From: Nocardia crassostreae
GTDB lineage: Bacteria > Actinomycetota > Actinomycetes > Mycobacteriales > Mycobacteriaceae
Reading direction: 5' to 3'
Length of the DNA stretch: 64,000 nucleotides
NCBI RefSeq assembly: GCF_001613405.1
Contig: NZ_BDCH01000014.1
Coordinates: forward strand, 488,743-552,742
The notes below the pieces were generated by a model. That model saw only the letters and a list, made by a program, of their open reading frames with translations. It made no database searches and was not told where the DNA came from. The translations under genes were made by a program, and so were the position numbers. Shown one piece after another: positions 52,131 through 60,158 of this stretch (position 1 is its first letter; every line of letters starts with the position of its first letter).

Positions 52131-53119
52131 CAGCTGGCCTGCCATTGTAAGTCGGGGATCTCGGCGCTCGTGTCGTCCGGGAGGTCCAGGCGTCGCGCGA
52201 AGTCCGCGATGGTTCGGCGTAGTCCCTCGACGAGGCCGATGCCGGGGTTCCAGCCGAACAGTCCGCGTGCTTTGGCGACATCGGGCAGCCGCTGCGTCGG
52301 ATCATCCTGCGGCAAAGGCGCGAAAGCGAACTCGGACCGCGAATCGGTCAGCTCCCGAATCGCCCGGGCGATCTGCTCGATGGTCACCTCGACGGGATTG
52401 CCGAGGTTCACCGGACCCGTGACGTGCTCGGCGTTCATCAGCCGCACCGCCCCCTCGACGAGATCGTCGATGTAGCAGAACGAGCGGGTCTGGGTGCCGT
52501 CGCCGTAGATGGTCATCGGCTCACCCCGCAGCGCCTGCACGGTGAAATTCGATATCACCCTGCCGTCCTGCTCGCCCATGCGCGGTCCGTAGGTGTTGAA
52601 AATGCGCGCGACCCGGATCGGGACGTCGTATTGCTGTGAGAAGTTGAATGCGAGCGCCTCCGCGCAACGCTTTCCCTCGTCGTAGCAGGCACGGATGCCG
52701 ATGGGGTTCACGCGGCCCCAGTAATCCTCCGACTGCGGGTGCACGGTGGGATCGCCGTAGACCTCCGAGGTGGACGCGATGAACAATCGCGCCCCGGCCG
52801 CCCGCGCCGCCTCGAGCGCGTGCAGGGTGCCCATGACGCAGGTCGTGATGGTCCGAACCGGGTTGCGCTGGTAGTGGATCGGAGAAGCCGGACACGCGAG
52901 ATGGAAAATCTGGTCCGCCTCGAAATGGAATGGCGCGCAGACGTCGTGCCGTACGAATTCGAATCGGGGGTGTTCGAGCAGATGCTCGATATTCTGGCGC
53001 GAACCGGTGTAAAGGTTGTCGAGGCACAGGATTTCGTGGCCCTCGCCGAGTAGTCGTTCGCAAAGGTGTGAGCCTATGAAACCGGCGCCGACGGTGATGA
53101 CGATTCTTTTCGAATGCAT
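52130..53119 (-). CDS. UDP-glucuronate decarboxylase (UXS) family SDR
   Basis: Extended SDR of 329 residues with UXS signatures: LDNLYTGSRQNIEHL, FEFVRHDV, DQIFHLACPASPIHYQ, the active-site TSEVYGDP, and RACYDEGKR (the YxxxK pair). It converts UDP-glucuronate to UDP-xylose via the 4-keto pentose. The Rossmann motif reads TVGAGFIG; the first glycine of TGxxGxxG is replaced by Val, which should hurt NAD binding. ATG 53119. It belongs with the UDP-glucose dehydrogenase two genes downstream. Confidence 0.9.
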   Translation of the reverse strand: MHSKRIVITVGAGFIGSHLCERLLGEGHEILCLDNLYTGSRQNIEHLLEHPRFEFVRHDVCAPFHFEADQIFHLACPASPIHYQRNPVRTITTCVMGTLHALEAARAAGARLFIASTSEVYGDPTVHPQSEDYWGRVNPIGIRACYDEGKRCAEALAFNFSQQYDVPIRVARIFNTYGPRMGEQDGRVISNFTVQALRGEPMTIYGDGTQTRSFCYIDDLVEGAVRLMNAEHVTGPVNLGNPVEVTIEQIARAIRELTDSRSEFAFAPLPQDDPTQRLPDVAKARGLFGWNPGIGLVEGLRRTIADFARRLDLPDDTSAEIPDLQWQAS

Positions 53120-53142
53120 CGAGTGTGTCCCTTTCGCGATCT

Positions 53143-53874
53143 TCAGCGCATCGATAATCCGCCGTTGCAGTCGATCGTTTCGCCGGTGATGAATTCGCTC
53201 TCGGCCAGGAACCTGATCGTGCGGGCGATATCGGTGACGTCGCCGATCCGGCCGAGCGGCGTGTTCTCGATGAACTGGCGCATCGTGGCCTCCGGCGTGA
53301 CCCGGGTGTGGAATCGCGTGTCGATCATTCCGGGAGCGACGGCATTGACCCGGATCTTCGGCGCGAACTCCTTCGCGGCTCCTCTGGTAAAGGAATCGAC
53401 CGCCGCTTTCGCAGCGCCGTAGGCGGTCGCGGTCGGGGCGCCGTGCCGCATGGCGATCGACGTCACGTTCACCACACAGGGATTCGTGCCACGCCCGAGC
53501 ACATCGGTGCACAAGCTGGTGAGCCGCATGGTGGACAAGGCGTTGAGCACGAAGGTGTCGGCGAGGTGCGACCACGTAAGCTGCTTCACCGACTGCCGCT
53601 CGATCATCCCTCCGGCATTGTTGACCAGGACGTCGAGAGCCGGGAATCGCCCGGCGATTTCGTCGCAGAGGTTCTCACAGCCGATATCGGTGGTGAGATC
53701 GGCGGCGACGATATCCACGCTCTCACACAATGGCTCCAACTCTTCGCGTAATGCGACGGCGTCGCCCTTGGAGGTGTGATAGTGCAGAATCATTCGGTTT
53801 CCCGGCGCCAGCTCGCGCGCGGTCGCCGCGCCGATACCCGTTCCAGCGCCGGTGATTACAATCGTTTTACCCAC
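53143..53874 (-). CDS. Short-chain dehydrogenase/reductase
   Basis: Classical SDR of 243 residues. The NAD(P) motif is ITGAGTGIGAATA, NNAG is present in VLVNNAGG, the catalytic Ser is in VVNVTSIAMRHG, and YGAAK supplies Tyr and Lys. The C-terminus ETIDCNGGLSMR is normal for the family. Similar to 3-oxoacyl reductases. GTG 53874 overlaps the FAD-oxidoreductase gene by 8 nt, so it is coupled in the operon. It probably reduces a ketone, such as that produced by the oxoamine synthases. Confidence 0.93.
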   Translation of the reverse strand: MGKTIVITGAGTGIGAATARELAPGNRMILHYHTSKGDAVALREELEPLCESVDIVAADLTTDIGCENLCDEIAGRFPALDVLVNNAGGMIERQSVKQLTWSHLADTFVLNALSTMRLTSLCTDVLGRGTNPCVVNVTSIAMRHGAPTATAYGAAKAAVDSFTRGAAKEFAPKIRVNAVAPGMIDTRFHTRVTPEATMRQFIENTPLGRIGDVTDIARTIRFLAESEFITGETIDCNGGLSMR

Positions 53875-55282
53875 TGATAGCCCTATTCTGTCCGGCGAAC
53901 CGCAGCGCCAGCACCTCCGGAACGTTCATATTGATCGCGTGCTTCGTCGCCTGAGCCGTGCACGCCTCGTCGGAATCCGCCCAGGCGGGACGGGTTTCCC
54001 AGCAGCTCCGGACCGATGCGGCGAGCAGCTCGTCGACCTCCCCGGCCTCGACGTTCCCGTTCGCGACCGAGTGCTCAAGGGCGAGGCGCAGTTCGTTCCT
54101 GGCATTCACCACGCACATCGCCCATTTGGGAAGAACGGTCATCGTGGCGCCGGGCTGCACGCCGAAGACGCCAATATTCCGACGTACCCGCGAATCCGCA
54201 ACCGTGTTGATGGCGACCTTCAGGTAGGCGCCGAGGATTTCCGACCGGGCGAGCTCCGGGTAGAAGTCACGCAGCCTGGTCAGGGTCCACTCGGCGCGCT
54301 TCTCCGTTTCCGGGTGTCCCGCGGTGAGGTAATGCGTGTACTCGTCGGGGAATTCACAGGTTTCGGGGTCCATCACGATATTCATGATGTGCGCGGCGGG
54401 CGGGTGGTAGATCATCGCGCAGTGCTCGTTGATCGGGCTGAGCATGCCACCGTAGGAATCCTCGAGCTTCAGGCACGTGAAGTTCTTGTCCGTGCCGTCG
54501 GGCAGATCCACGTAGAGGATCTCCCGCAGCGCCATGAAGAGCCGGGGGAAGGTCAGTGTCGGGTTCAGCCGCCTGGCCATCCCGAAGGCGGCGGTCGCCA
54601 CGCACAGGCTCACCTGGTCGGCGATCACGGATTCCGCGGAACCGTCCGCCGCGGTGTATTCGACGAGGTACCGGCCGTCGGCACGGCGGTCGATGGCAGT
54701 GACGGTGCTGCCTTCGCGAAAGTCGACACCGCACTGCCGCAGTTCCCAGTCCAGGACGGTGGACACCAGCACGGGGTTCATTCCCCTTTGCGGCGTGAGG
54801 AATCCGGCCGCGACGTCGCGCACTCCGGGGACGTCCGGGATCTCCCGGCAGATGGCGGACGGCTCGCCGAACACCGCGTTCGCCGGGTCCTCCTGACAGC
54901 GCTGTGCGTAGTGTGCGCGCAGGACATCCATATTGGATCTGCACTGGCCGACGATGTCGTGCCCGTCGTTCATCATGCTCTGCGAGGCGATGATGCGGCT
55001 GTAGGTCTTGCCGCTGTAGATCAGCTCCGGGAAGAAGCGGTCGTTCGCGATACGGCCGTCGAGGCAGTCCCTGGCGCTCTGCGGGTCGAACGGATACTCT
55101 GCGCCACTGTGGTTTTCGCTGACGATATTGCTGGTCTGCGTGCACACCGGGTACGTTCCGGCCGAGCGCGCCCGTTCCCGCTCGAGAACGATGACGGCAT
55201 AGCCCGCACGGCTGCGGGCGATCGCGGCGAGGCATCCGGCGACCCCCACTCCGACGACCACATGCAATTCCGTGCGCTTCAC
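53867..55282 (-). CDS. FAD-dependent oxidoreductase
   Basis: Flavoprotein of 471 residues. The N-terminal FAD-binding motif is VVVGVGVAGCLAAIARSRAG (GxGxxG), followed by VLERERARSAG as the ribose-binding acidic strand. A distal region, FGVQPGATMTVLPKWAM, may be the second FAD contact. It is related to DAO/halogenase-like flavin enzymes, but the halogenase WxWxIP motif is not seen. The function is open: amine or alcohol oxidation or hydroxylation. Its start overlaps the second oxoamine synthase (4 nt) and its end the SDR. Confidence 0.85.
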   Translation of the reverse strand: MKRTELHVVVGVGVAGCLAAIARSRAGYAVIVLERERARSAGTYPVCTQTSNIVSENHSGAEYPFDPQSARDCLDGRIANDRFFPELIYSGKTYSRIIASQSMMNDGHDIVGQCRSNMDVLRAHYAQRCQEDPANAVFGEPSAICREIPDVPGVRDVAAGFLTPQRGMNPVLVSTVLDWELRQCGVDFREGSTVTAIDRRADGRYLVEYTAADGSAESVIADQVSLCVATAAFGMARRLNPTLTFPRLFMALREILYVDLPDGTDKNFTCLKLEDSYGGMLSPINEHCAMIYHPPAAHIMNIVMDPETCEFPDEYTHYLTAGHPETEKRAEWTLTRLRDFYPELARSEILGAYLKVAINTVADSRVRRNIGVFGVQPGATMTVLPKWAMCVVNARNELRLALEHSVANGNVEAGEVDELLAASVRSCWETRPAWADSDEACTAQATKHAINMNVPEVLALRFAGQNRAISG

Positions 55283-56580
55283 GCCAGCCCGCTCGAAATC
55301 GCCTGAGGCTTGGCATAAGTCGCCTGAACGCGATTGAGCGCCGCCGCGAGACCGCGGATATCGGCCTCAGTGTGGTTCGCGGCAATGCAGACACGCAACT
55401 GCGCGGATCGCCTGCGCACGATCGGGAAGAAGACGACCGAGACGTAATACCCCTGTCGAAGCATCTCTTCTCCGGCCGAAATGGCGTCCTGCTCATCGCC
55501 GATCATCACCATGCGGATCGGGCTGAACGGCAGTGACCAGCCCATGAGCTCGTCGAACAGCGTGACACGTTCCCGCAGGGTCTGTTGCAGCCCAGCGATG
55601 GTGCCGTCCTTGTGCAGGTCGACGACGGCCAGGCAGGAGTAGACGGCTTGGAAGGTCTGCGCCGCGGAGAACGAGTAGACCTGCCCGTAGGACCGGATCA
55701 GCCGCTCCCGCCATTCACCGGCGACCAACAGCCCGCCGCCGTAGGCGCCGAAACCCTTGGACAGTGAGAAGGTGAGGATCACCCGGTCCGGGACATCACC
55801 GGTCAACTCGCTGAGCAGGACGCCTTCGCCGCGCTCACCGAAGACCGTCATGCCGTGCGCGTCGTCGATGTAGAGGAAGAAGTCGAGTTCCTCGGCCAGG
55901 GCGAGGAGTTCGCGGGCCGGGCACAGGCCACCCATCGAGTAGATGCCGTCGGCGACATAGACCGCCACCTCGTCCCGGGCCTTCGCCTGCAGCACCTGCT
56001 CTCGGAGCGCTTCGAGGTCATTGTGCGGAATGGTCTCGACCCGGCCCTCCACGGCCAGCACCGGTTTCAGGTACTGCATGGACGAATGCGCGAACTGGTC
56101 GAAGATCAGGCAGGTCTTGCGGGGTTCGTGCTCGTCGATGAGCACCCCGCTGGCGAGGAGCGGCATGAGCGAGATATGCGCGGTCGTCGTCGAGGGAAAG
56201 GTGATGACCCGCCCCCGGTACAACTCCGACAGTTCCTCTTCGAGCAGACGCTGCGGCTCGATCGAGCACCGGGAGCGCGCACAGCAGAAATTCATTCCCC
56301 ACTGCTCGTCGACCGACTTCGAGGCCTCGATCACCTTCGGGTGCAGATCGAGCCCGAGGTACGAGCAGTTGACGAACTCCACGACGTCGGAGTTGTCGGG
56401 CAGCAGAACGTGCTTCCCGTTTCTCCCCCGCACGGTCACCTGCATCAGATTGGCCTTGATCGCGCGCTCGTAGTTGGCGGCCGCTTCCTTGACGACGAAC
56501 GGTGTGTTCCGCAGCTTCGCGCCGGGAGGCGGTTTCGCTGTTCGATCCTGGTTGCCGCCGACGATTCCTGGTGATGTCAC
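55279..56580 (-). CDS. Alpha-oxoamine synthase family PLP enzyme (second of two)
   Basis: PLP enzyme of about 433 residues and first gene of the operon. The His stack is in FDQFAHSSMQYLKP, Asp and His are in LYIDDAHGMTVFGE, and the Lys is in LTFSLSKGFGAYGGG. It differs clearly from the other copy (ends of about 40 residues and many core changes), so the two probably use different substrates. The start is uncertain: GTG 56580 is chosen, with no strong ribosome site; an upstream frame reaches 56670 but lies in the divergent promoter region. Confidence 0.9.
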   Translation of the reverse strand: MTSPGIVGGNQDRTAKPPPGAKLRNTPFVVKEAAANYERAIKANLMQVTVRGRNGKHVLLPDNSDVVEFVNCSYLGLDLHPKVIEASKSVDEQWGMNFCCARSRCSIEPQRLLEEELSELYRGRVITFPSTTTAHISLMPLLASGVLIDEHEPRKTCLIFDQFAHSSMQYLKPVLAVEGRVETIPHNDLEALREQVLQAKARDEVAVYVADGIYSMGGLCPARELLALAEELDFFLYIDDAHGMTVFGERGEGVLLSELTGDVPDRVILTFSLSKGFGAYGGGLLVAGEWRERLIRSYGQVYSFSAAQTFQAVYSCLAVVDLHKDGTIAGLQQTLRERVTLFDELMGWSLPFSPIRMVMIGDEQDAISAGEEMLRQGYYVSVVFFPIVRRRSAQLRVCIAANHTEADIRGLAAALNRVQATYAKPQAISSGLA

Positions 56581-56640
56581 ATCTGGGCCATACGCCCCCT
56601 CGGGACGGTCGGTTGGACACGGACATGTAACGGTTTCAGA

Positions 56641-56681
56641 GACTCGAATTACGTTGCACTGCAAAGGCAATTCGATATCGG
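56641..56681 (+). repeat. Diverged copy D of the tRNA-associated hairpin, at the right edge of the biosynthetic operon
   Basis: CTCGAATT, TTGCACTGCAA and GGCAATTCGA match the hairpin at 38607-38639 and 39964-39998. Stem pairing is kept with a bulge. It lies in the divergent promoter region between the operon and the GNAT gene, so it may also act as a regulatory hairpin. Confidence 0.55.
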
Positions 56682-56750
56682 CCGCACCCAGGGTCAGACT
56701 TGCCTATAGTGCCGAACAGTTCTGTAGTGAAACAACAATAGGCAAAGGAC

Positions 56751-57440
56751 ATGTCGCCCATAGTGGAGCTGTGCACCGAGGCCGAGATCGCTGAGCTGGT
56801 GCGGCAGTGGGTATTCGGGTGGTCTGTCGTTCGCGGCGTGGCCGACCGGGGTCGCGAGGTCGACGGTGGTTCCTATGTGCGGGTCGACCGGGCGGGGCAT
56901 GTCGCTCGGTATGTTCTCCATGGCGGCGACCCGCGCCGGATCGCCGCCTGTGCACGCCGAGTCACCGAAGCGGACACCTGGATCAAGGCGCCGGTGACCG
57001 ATGACGAGCTCGCGGACTGCCTTCCCGACGGTTGGATCGCCGAGGACCACGGCTTCCTCATGGCCACGCCCTTGCGGGACGTCCCAGCACGGCAGCACGA
57101 CGGCTACACGGTCGCAGTCGATTCGAGCGAACACGGGCACGAGGCCGTCGTGACAACGCGGGAATCGGGGGTGAAGGCGGCGGGCGGGAAAGTCGCGGGC
57201 GTCGGGCCGTTCGCGATCTTCGATCAGATCATCACCGAACCGATGCATCGGAGCAGAGGGCTCGGCACACTCGTCATGGCAACCCTCGGCCGGGCGGCGC
57301 TCGAGGCGGGCGCCGACACCGGCGTGCTGGTTGCCACCGATGACGGTCGCGCGCTCTACGAACGTTTGGGGTGGACGGTGGTCGCACCGTTCGCCGCGGC
57401 GCGGTTCGCGCCGTCACCGACCGCTCAGCCGAAGATGTGA
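56751..57440 (+). CDS. GNAT family N-acetyltransferase
   Basis: Acetyltransferase of 229 residues. The acetyl-CoA site is MHRSRGLGTLVMATLGRAAL (about residues 164-183), and ALYERLGWTVVAPFA is the C-terminal end. The N-terminal half is divergent, so the acceptor is unknown. ATG 56751 follows AAGGAC; TATAGT at 56704-56709 fits a -10 box. It diverges from the biosynthetic operon and could modify the product or give self-resistance; this is inference from position. Confidence 0.88.
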   Translation: MSPIVELCTEAEIAELVRQWVFGWSVVRGVADRGREVDGGSYVRVDRAGHVARYVLHGGDPRRIAACARRVTEADTWIKAPVTDDELADCLPDGWIAEDHGFLMATPLRDVPARQHDGYTVAVDSSEHGHEAVVTTRESGVKAAGGKVAGVGPFAIFDQIITEPMHRSRGLGTLVMATLGRAALEAGADTGVLVATDDGRALYERLGWTVVAPFAAARFAPSPTAQPKM

Positions 57441-58021
57441 CCACGCAGACCCGCCGCCGGTGCGTAGCCGCGACGGCGGGCGATACGGGCGGCGATGGGG
57501 AGCAGAAGGCGGCGCTGGAGGGTGCGGGGTGGTCCGGCCGCGAAGGTGACCGAGCCCGGCTGGCCCAGCATCATCAGCAGGTGGGGTAGGTGAAGTTCCT
57601 GCTGGGAGTTGACGTTTCCGTCGCGGATCGCTTGACCGAGGGTTTTGGCGTAGGAGAGCATCCAGACCGGGCCCGGTGAGTAGAGAGTGCGCACGACGAT
57701 CGGGTGATCGGTGTCGTTGTAGGGGTCGATGTGGGCGGCTCCCGGCGGGATTGTCAGCGGGACGTCGGCGGTCAGGGTGGCGGAACGGAGGCCCCGACGG
57801 TAGCGGGCACGGGGGCCGTCGAGCAGGAACGAATGCTGGGTGATGCCGGGGTGGACATGGGCCGGAGCCTTGCCGGTGCCGGGCGGCAGGATTCGCGTGG
57901 CGCCCAGATACTGGCGGCCGTCGGCGAAGAACCACGGGTGGATCTCGAGCCGGGCGCCGTTGGCGCCCGAGTAGATCTCGAAGATCGGCAGGTCGCGGCG
58001 GAGGTCGTAGGTGCTAGTCAT
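57425..58021 (-). CDS. Cupin-fold protein
   Basis: Protein of 198 residues with a cupin signature: PGTGKAPAHVHPGITQHSFLLDG (metal-binding His pair and Gln) and PPGAAHIDPYNDTDHPIVV (second motif with His). The C-terminal 60 residues are helical, with a basic end. It could be a small-molecule sensor, isomerase or dioxygenase. ATG 58021 lies inside the end of the upstream iron-sulphur protein gene, giving a coupled operon. Its stop overlaps the GNAT gene end by 16 nt (convergent). Confidence 0.85.
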   Translation of the reverse strand: MTSTYDLRRDLPIFEIYSGANGARLEIHPWFFADGRQYLGATRILPPGTGKAPAHVHPGITQHSFLLDGPRARYRRGLRSATLTADVPLTIPPGAAHIDPYNDTDHPIVVRTLYSPGPVWMLSYAKTLGQAIRDGNVNSQQELHLPHLLMMLGQPGSVTFAAGPPRTLQRRLLLPIAARIARRRGYAPAAGLRGHIFG

Positions 58022-59126
58022 GGTGTTCCGGCGCAGGGTCGATTTCGGGTGCCGGCACATCGACTCGCCGTGGGTGTCGAATCGTTTTGTGCGGGAATTG
58101 TTTCCGTACATGGGATGCGGCCGGGGAGTCGGCGTCGACGTAGACGTACTCGGGTTTGCGGACCAGCGGTCGCACGATATCGCGGGCGTGGGCGTCGGGA
58201 TCGGTGAGGTAGGCGCCGAGTACGTCCTCGCCCGCCGGACAGACAGCGACGCAGTAGCCCGCGCGGAACTGGGGCTGGAACGAGAGGCTCTGCCAGACCG
58301 AGAGGGTTTCGCTCGGGGTGACGCGGCGGCGGTAGTCGGCCGCGTCCTTGCTGTCCACGACCTCCTCGACCCAGCCCGCGAAGTTCGACAACTCGTGATG
58401 ATTGTTGTGGGTGTAGCAGGCATCGAAGTCGAAGCCGCCGTCCCCGTGGATGGCCCCGACCGGGCAGGTGGTGACGCACAGTCCGCAGTCGATGCACGGG
58501 TTCGCGGCGACCGGCTGGGAATACCGGGAAATCGGGCGGTCGACGAGGATGGTGCCGAGCACGATGAAGGTCCCGAATTTCGGGTGAATGACATTGCGGT
58601 GCAACCCCATCTGGCCGAGTCCGGCGGCCACCGCCACCAGCTTGTGCGACACCACCCAGCTGCGATTCGGGTACCGGTGGATCTCCGCCGGGAACCCGCT
58701 GGCGGGATACAGCGCACGCACCCCGTGCCGCTGGAGTTCCAGGCAGAGGTGCCGGGCCGCCTCGTGTGCCAACTCCTGCGTGGTGGCGACATCGCGATTC
58801 GCGGCGCTGACGGACCGGCTCCGCAGATTGTCGCGGCTGGTGCGCAGGCAGAAGCCGATCAAGGCGCGGGTGCCCGGTAGCGCCTCGAGCACATAATCAC
58901 GTTCGCCCTCCAGGCCGGGCGTCTCCAACGCGACGAATCCGACGTCGTCCAGGCCCGCACCCAGGCACAGCTCGCGCAGCCAGTCGGCATCGAGTTCGGC
59001 TGCCTCGCCGACGTTCTCGGTCTCGGCCCGGGCGCGTACGGCGGCCACCGTCGGATGTTCCCGCTCGCGTGTCCCCCGCCGGACCGGTACGTGCAGCCGA
59101 TTCCACAGCCGCTCATCGTCGTTCAT
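58014..59126 (-). CDS. Double 4Fe-4S protein, epoxyqueuosine-reductase-like (copy 2)
   Basis: Soluble iron-sulphur protein of 370 residues. A central domain has WVVSHKLVAVAAGLGQMGLHRNVIHP (QueG-like core), followed by CIDCGLCVTTCP (first 4Fe-4S) and, after FDACYTH, CVAVCPAGED (second). This is the layout of epoxyqueuosine reductase and reductive-dehalogenase relatives. The tandem paralogue and cupin partner argue against a role in tRNA modification. It overlaps the first copy by 4 nt. The N-terminal 50 residues are extra relative to copy 1. Confidence 0.88.
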   Translation of the reverse strand: MNDDERLWNRLHVPVRRGTREREHPTVAAVRARAETENVGEAAELDADWLRELCLGAGLDDVGFVALETPGLEGERDYVLEALPGTRALIGFCLRTSRDNLRSRSVSAANRDVATTQELAHEAARHLCLELQRHGVRALYPASGFPAEIHRYPNRSWVVSHKLVAVAAGLGQMGLHRNVIHPKFGTFIVLGTILVDRPISRYSQPVAANPCIDCGLCVTTCPVGAIHGDGGFDFDACYTHNNHHELSNFAGWVEEVVDSKDAADYRRRVTPSETLSVWQSLSFQPQFRAGYCVAVCPAGEDVLGAYLTDPDAHARDIVRPLVRKPEYVYVDADSPAASHVRKQFPHKTIRHPRRVDVPAPEIDPAPEHHD

Positions 59127-60097
59127 GTCGGCTCCGGGGCCGCGTCGATGCCGTCGGGCGGCATGATCCCGGTATCGACGTAGCGCACCGTCTTCGTCCG
59201 ATATCGCTTGCGCACATGGGTTTCCGCATTGGAGCCGGGGCTGACGTACACGTTCTCGGGTTTGCGCTGCAATGGGCGCAGTACCCGCTGCAAATGTTCC
59301 TTGCGGTCGGCCAGATAGGGCCCGATCACGTCTTCTCCGGCGGGACAGACCGCGACGCAGTAGCCGGATCGATATTGCCGCCGCGACTGGGAGGTGGTCT
59401 CCCCCGGCGTCATTCGCTCCCCGTAATCGGCCGCGTCGGCGCTGTCGGCCATGGTCTCGGCCCAGTCGGCGAAGTTGTTGACGAACTGGTTGTAGGTGTG
59501 GGTGTAGCAGCTGTTGAAGTCGAAGCTGCCGTCATTGTGAATGGCCCCGACCGGGCACGCGGCCACGCACAGATAGCAGCCCAGACATGGATTCCAGTCC
59601 AGCGGCACCGAATACGGTGAGATCTCGGCTTCGGTCAGCACCGTGCCGAGCCCGATGAAGCTGCCGAACTTCGGGTGGATCACACAGCGGTGGATGCCCA
59701 GATGCCCCAGCCCCGCCGCCACAGCCACCGGCTTGTGCGAAACCGTCCAGCCGCGGCTGGGCAGCCGATGCGCCTCCACCGGAAACGTCACCGACGGGTA
59801 CAGCGCCCGAAACCCCCTGTCCTGCGGGGCGATACTGATCCGATGTCCGATCCGGTCGAGCACGGGTATCGCGGTGTCGATCTCGGTGTTGACCATGCTG
59901 GCCGCGCGACTGGTGAAATTCTCCCGCGACAGCCGCACGCACACCGCGATCAGCGACCGCGTACTCGGCAGCGCCTCCCGCACATAATCGACCTCCCCTT
60001 CCAGGCCCGGCGTCTCCAACGCCACGAACCCCACATCGTCCGCACCGGCATCCACACACACCTGCCGCAGTTCCGCCGCAGCCAAAACTCGGGTCAT
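59123..60097 (-). CDS. Double 4Fe-4S protein, epoxyqueuosine-reductase-like (copy 1)
   Basis: Iron-sulphur protein of 324 residues, paralogue of the next gene: FVALETPGLEGE, SHKPVAVAAGLGHLGIHR, CLGCYLCVAACP and CVAVCPAGEDV are shared. It begins MTRVLAAAELRQVC. The pair arose by tandem duplication and has since diverged. They may form a heterodimeric reductase, possibly with a corrinoid cofactor as in QueG. Probably cotranscribed with the LuxR regulator gene 61 nt upstream. Confidence 0.88.
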   Translation of the reverse strand: MTRVLAAAELRQVCVDAGADDVGFVALETPGLEGEVDYVREALPSTRSLIAVCVRLSRENFTSRAASMVNTEIDTAIPVLDRIGHRISIAPQDRGFRALYPSVTFPVEAHRLPSRGWTVSHKPVAVAAGLGHLGIHRCVIHPKFGSFIGLGTVLTEAEISPYSVPLDWNPCLGCYLCVAACPVGAIHNDGSFDFNSCYTHTYNQFVNNFADWAETMADSADAADYGERMTPGETTSQSRRQYRSGYCVAVCPAGEDVIGPYLADRKEHLQRVLRPLQRKPENVYVSPGSNAETHVRKRYRTKTVRYVDTGIMPPDGIDAAPEPT

Positions 60098-60158
60098 ATC
60101 ACTACCTCCCGATGATGTAGACCCGGCTCGGCGCGAAAAATCATCGGTGGGCCCACGA

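Noticed and set aside
58014..60097. Assigning queG (epoxyqueuosine reductase) to the iron-sulphur proteins
   Set aside because: There are two tandem divergent copies, no queuosine genes nearby, and a cupin partner. Only the fold-level similarity is supported.
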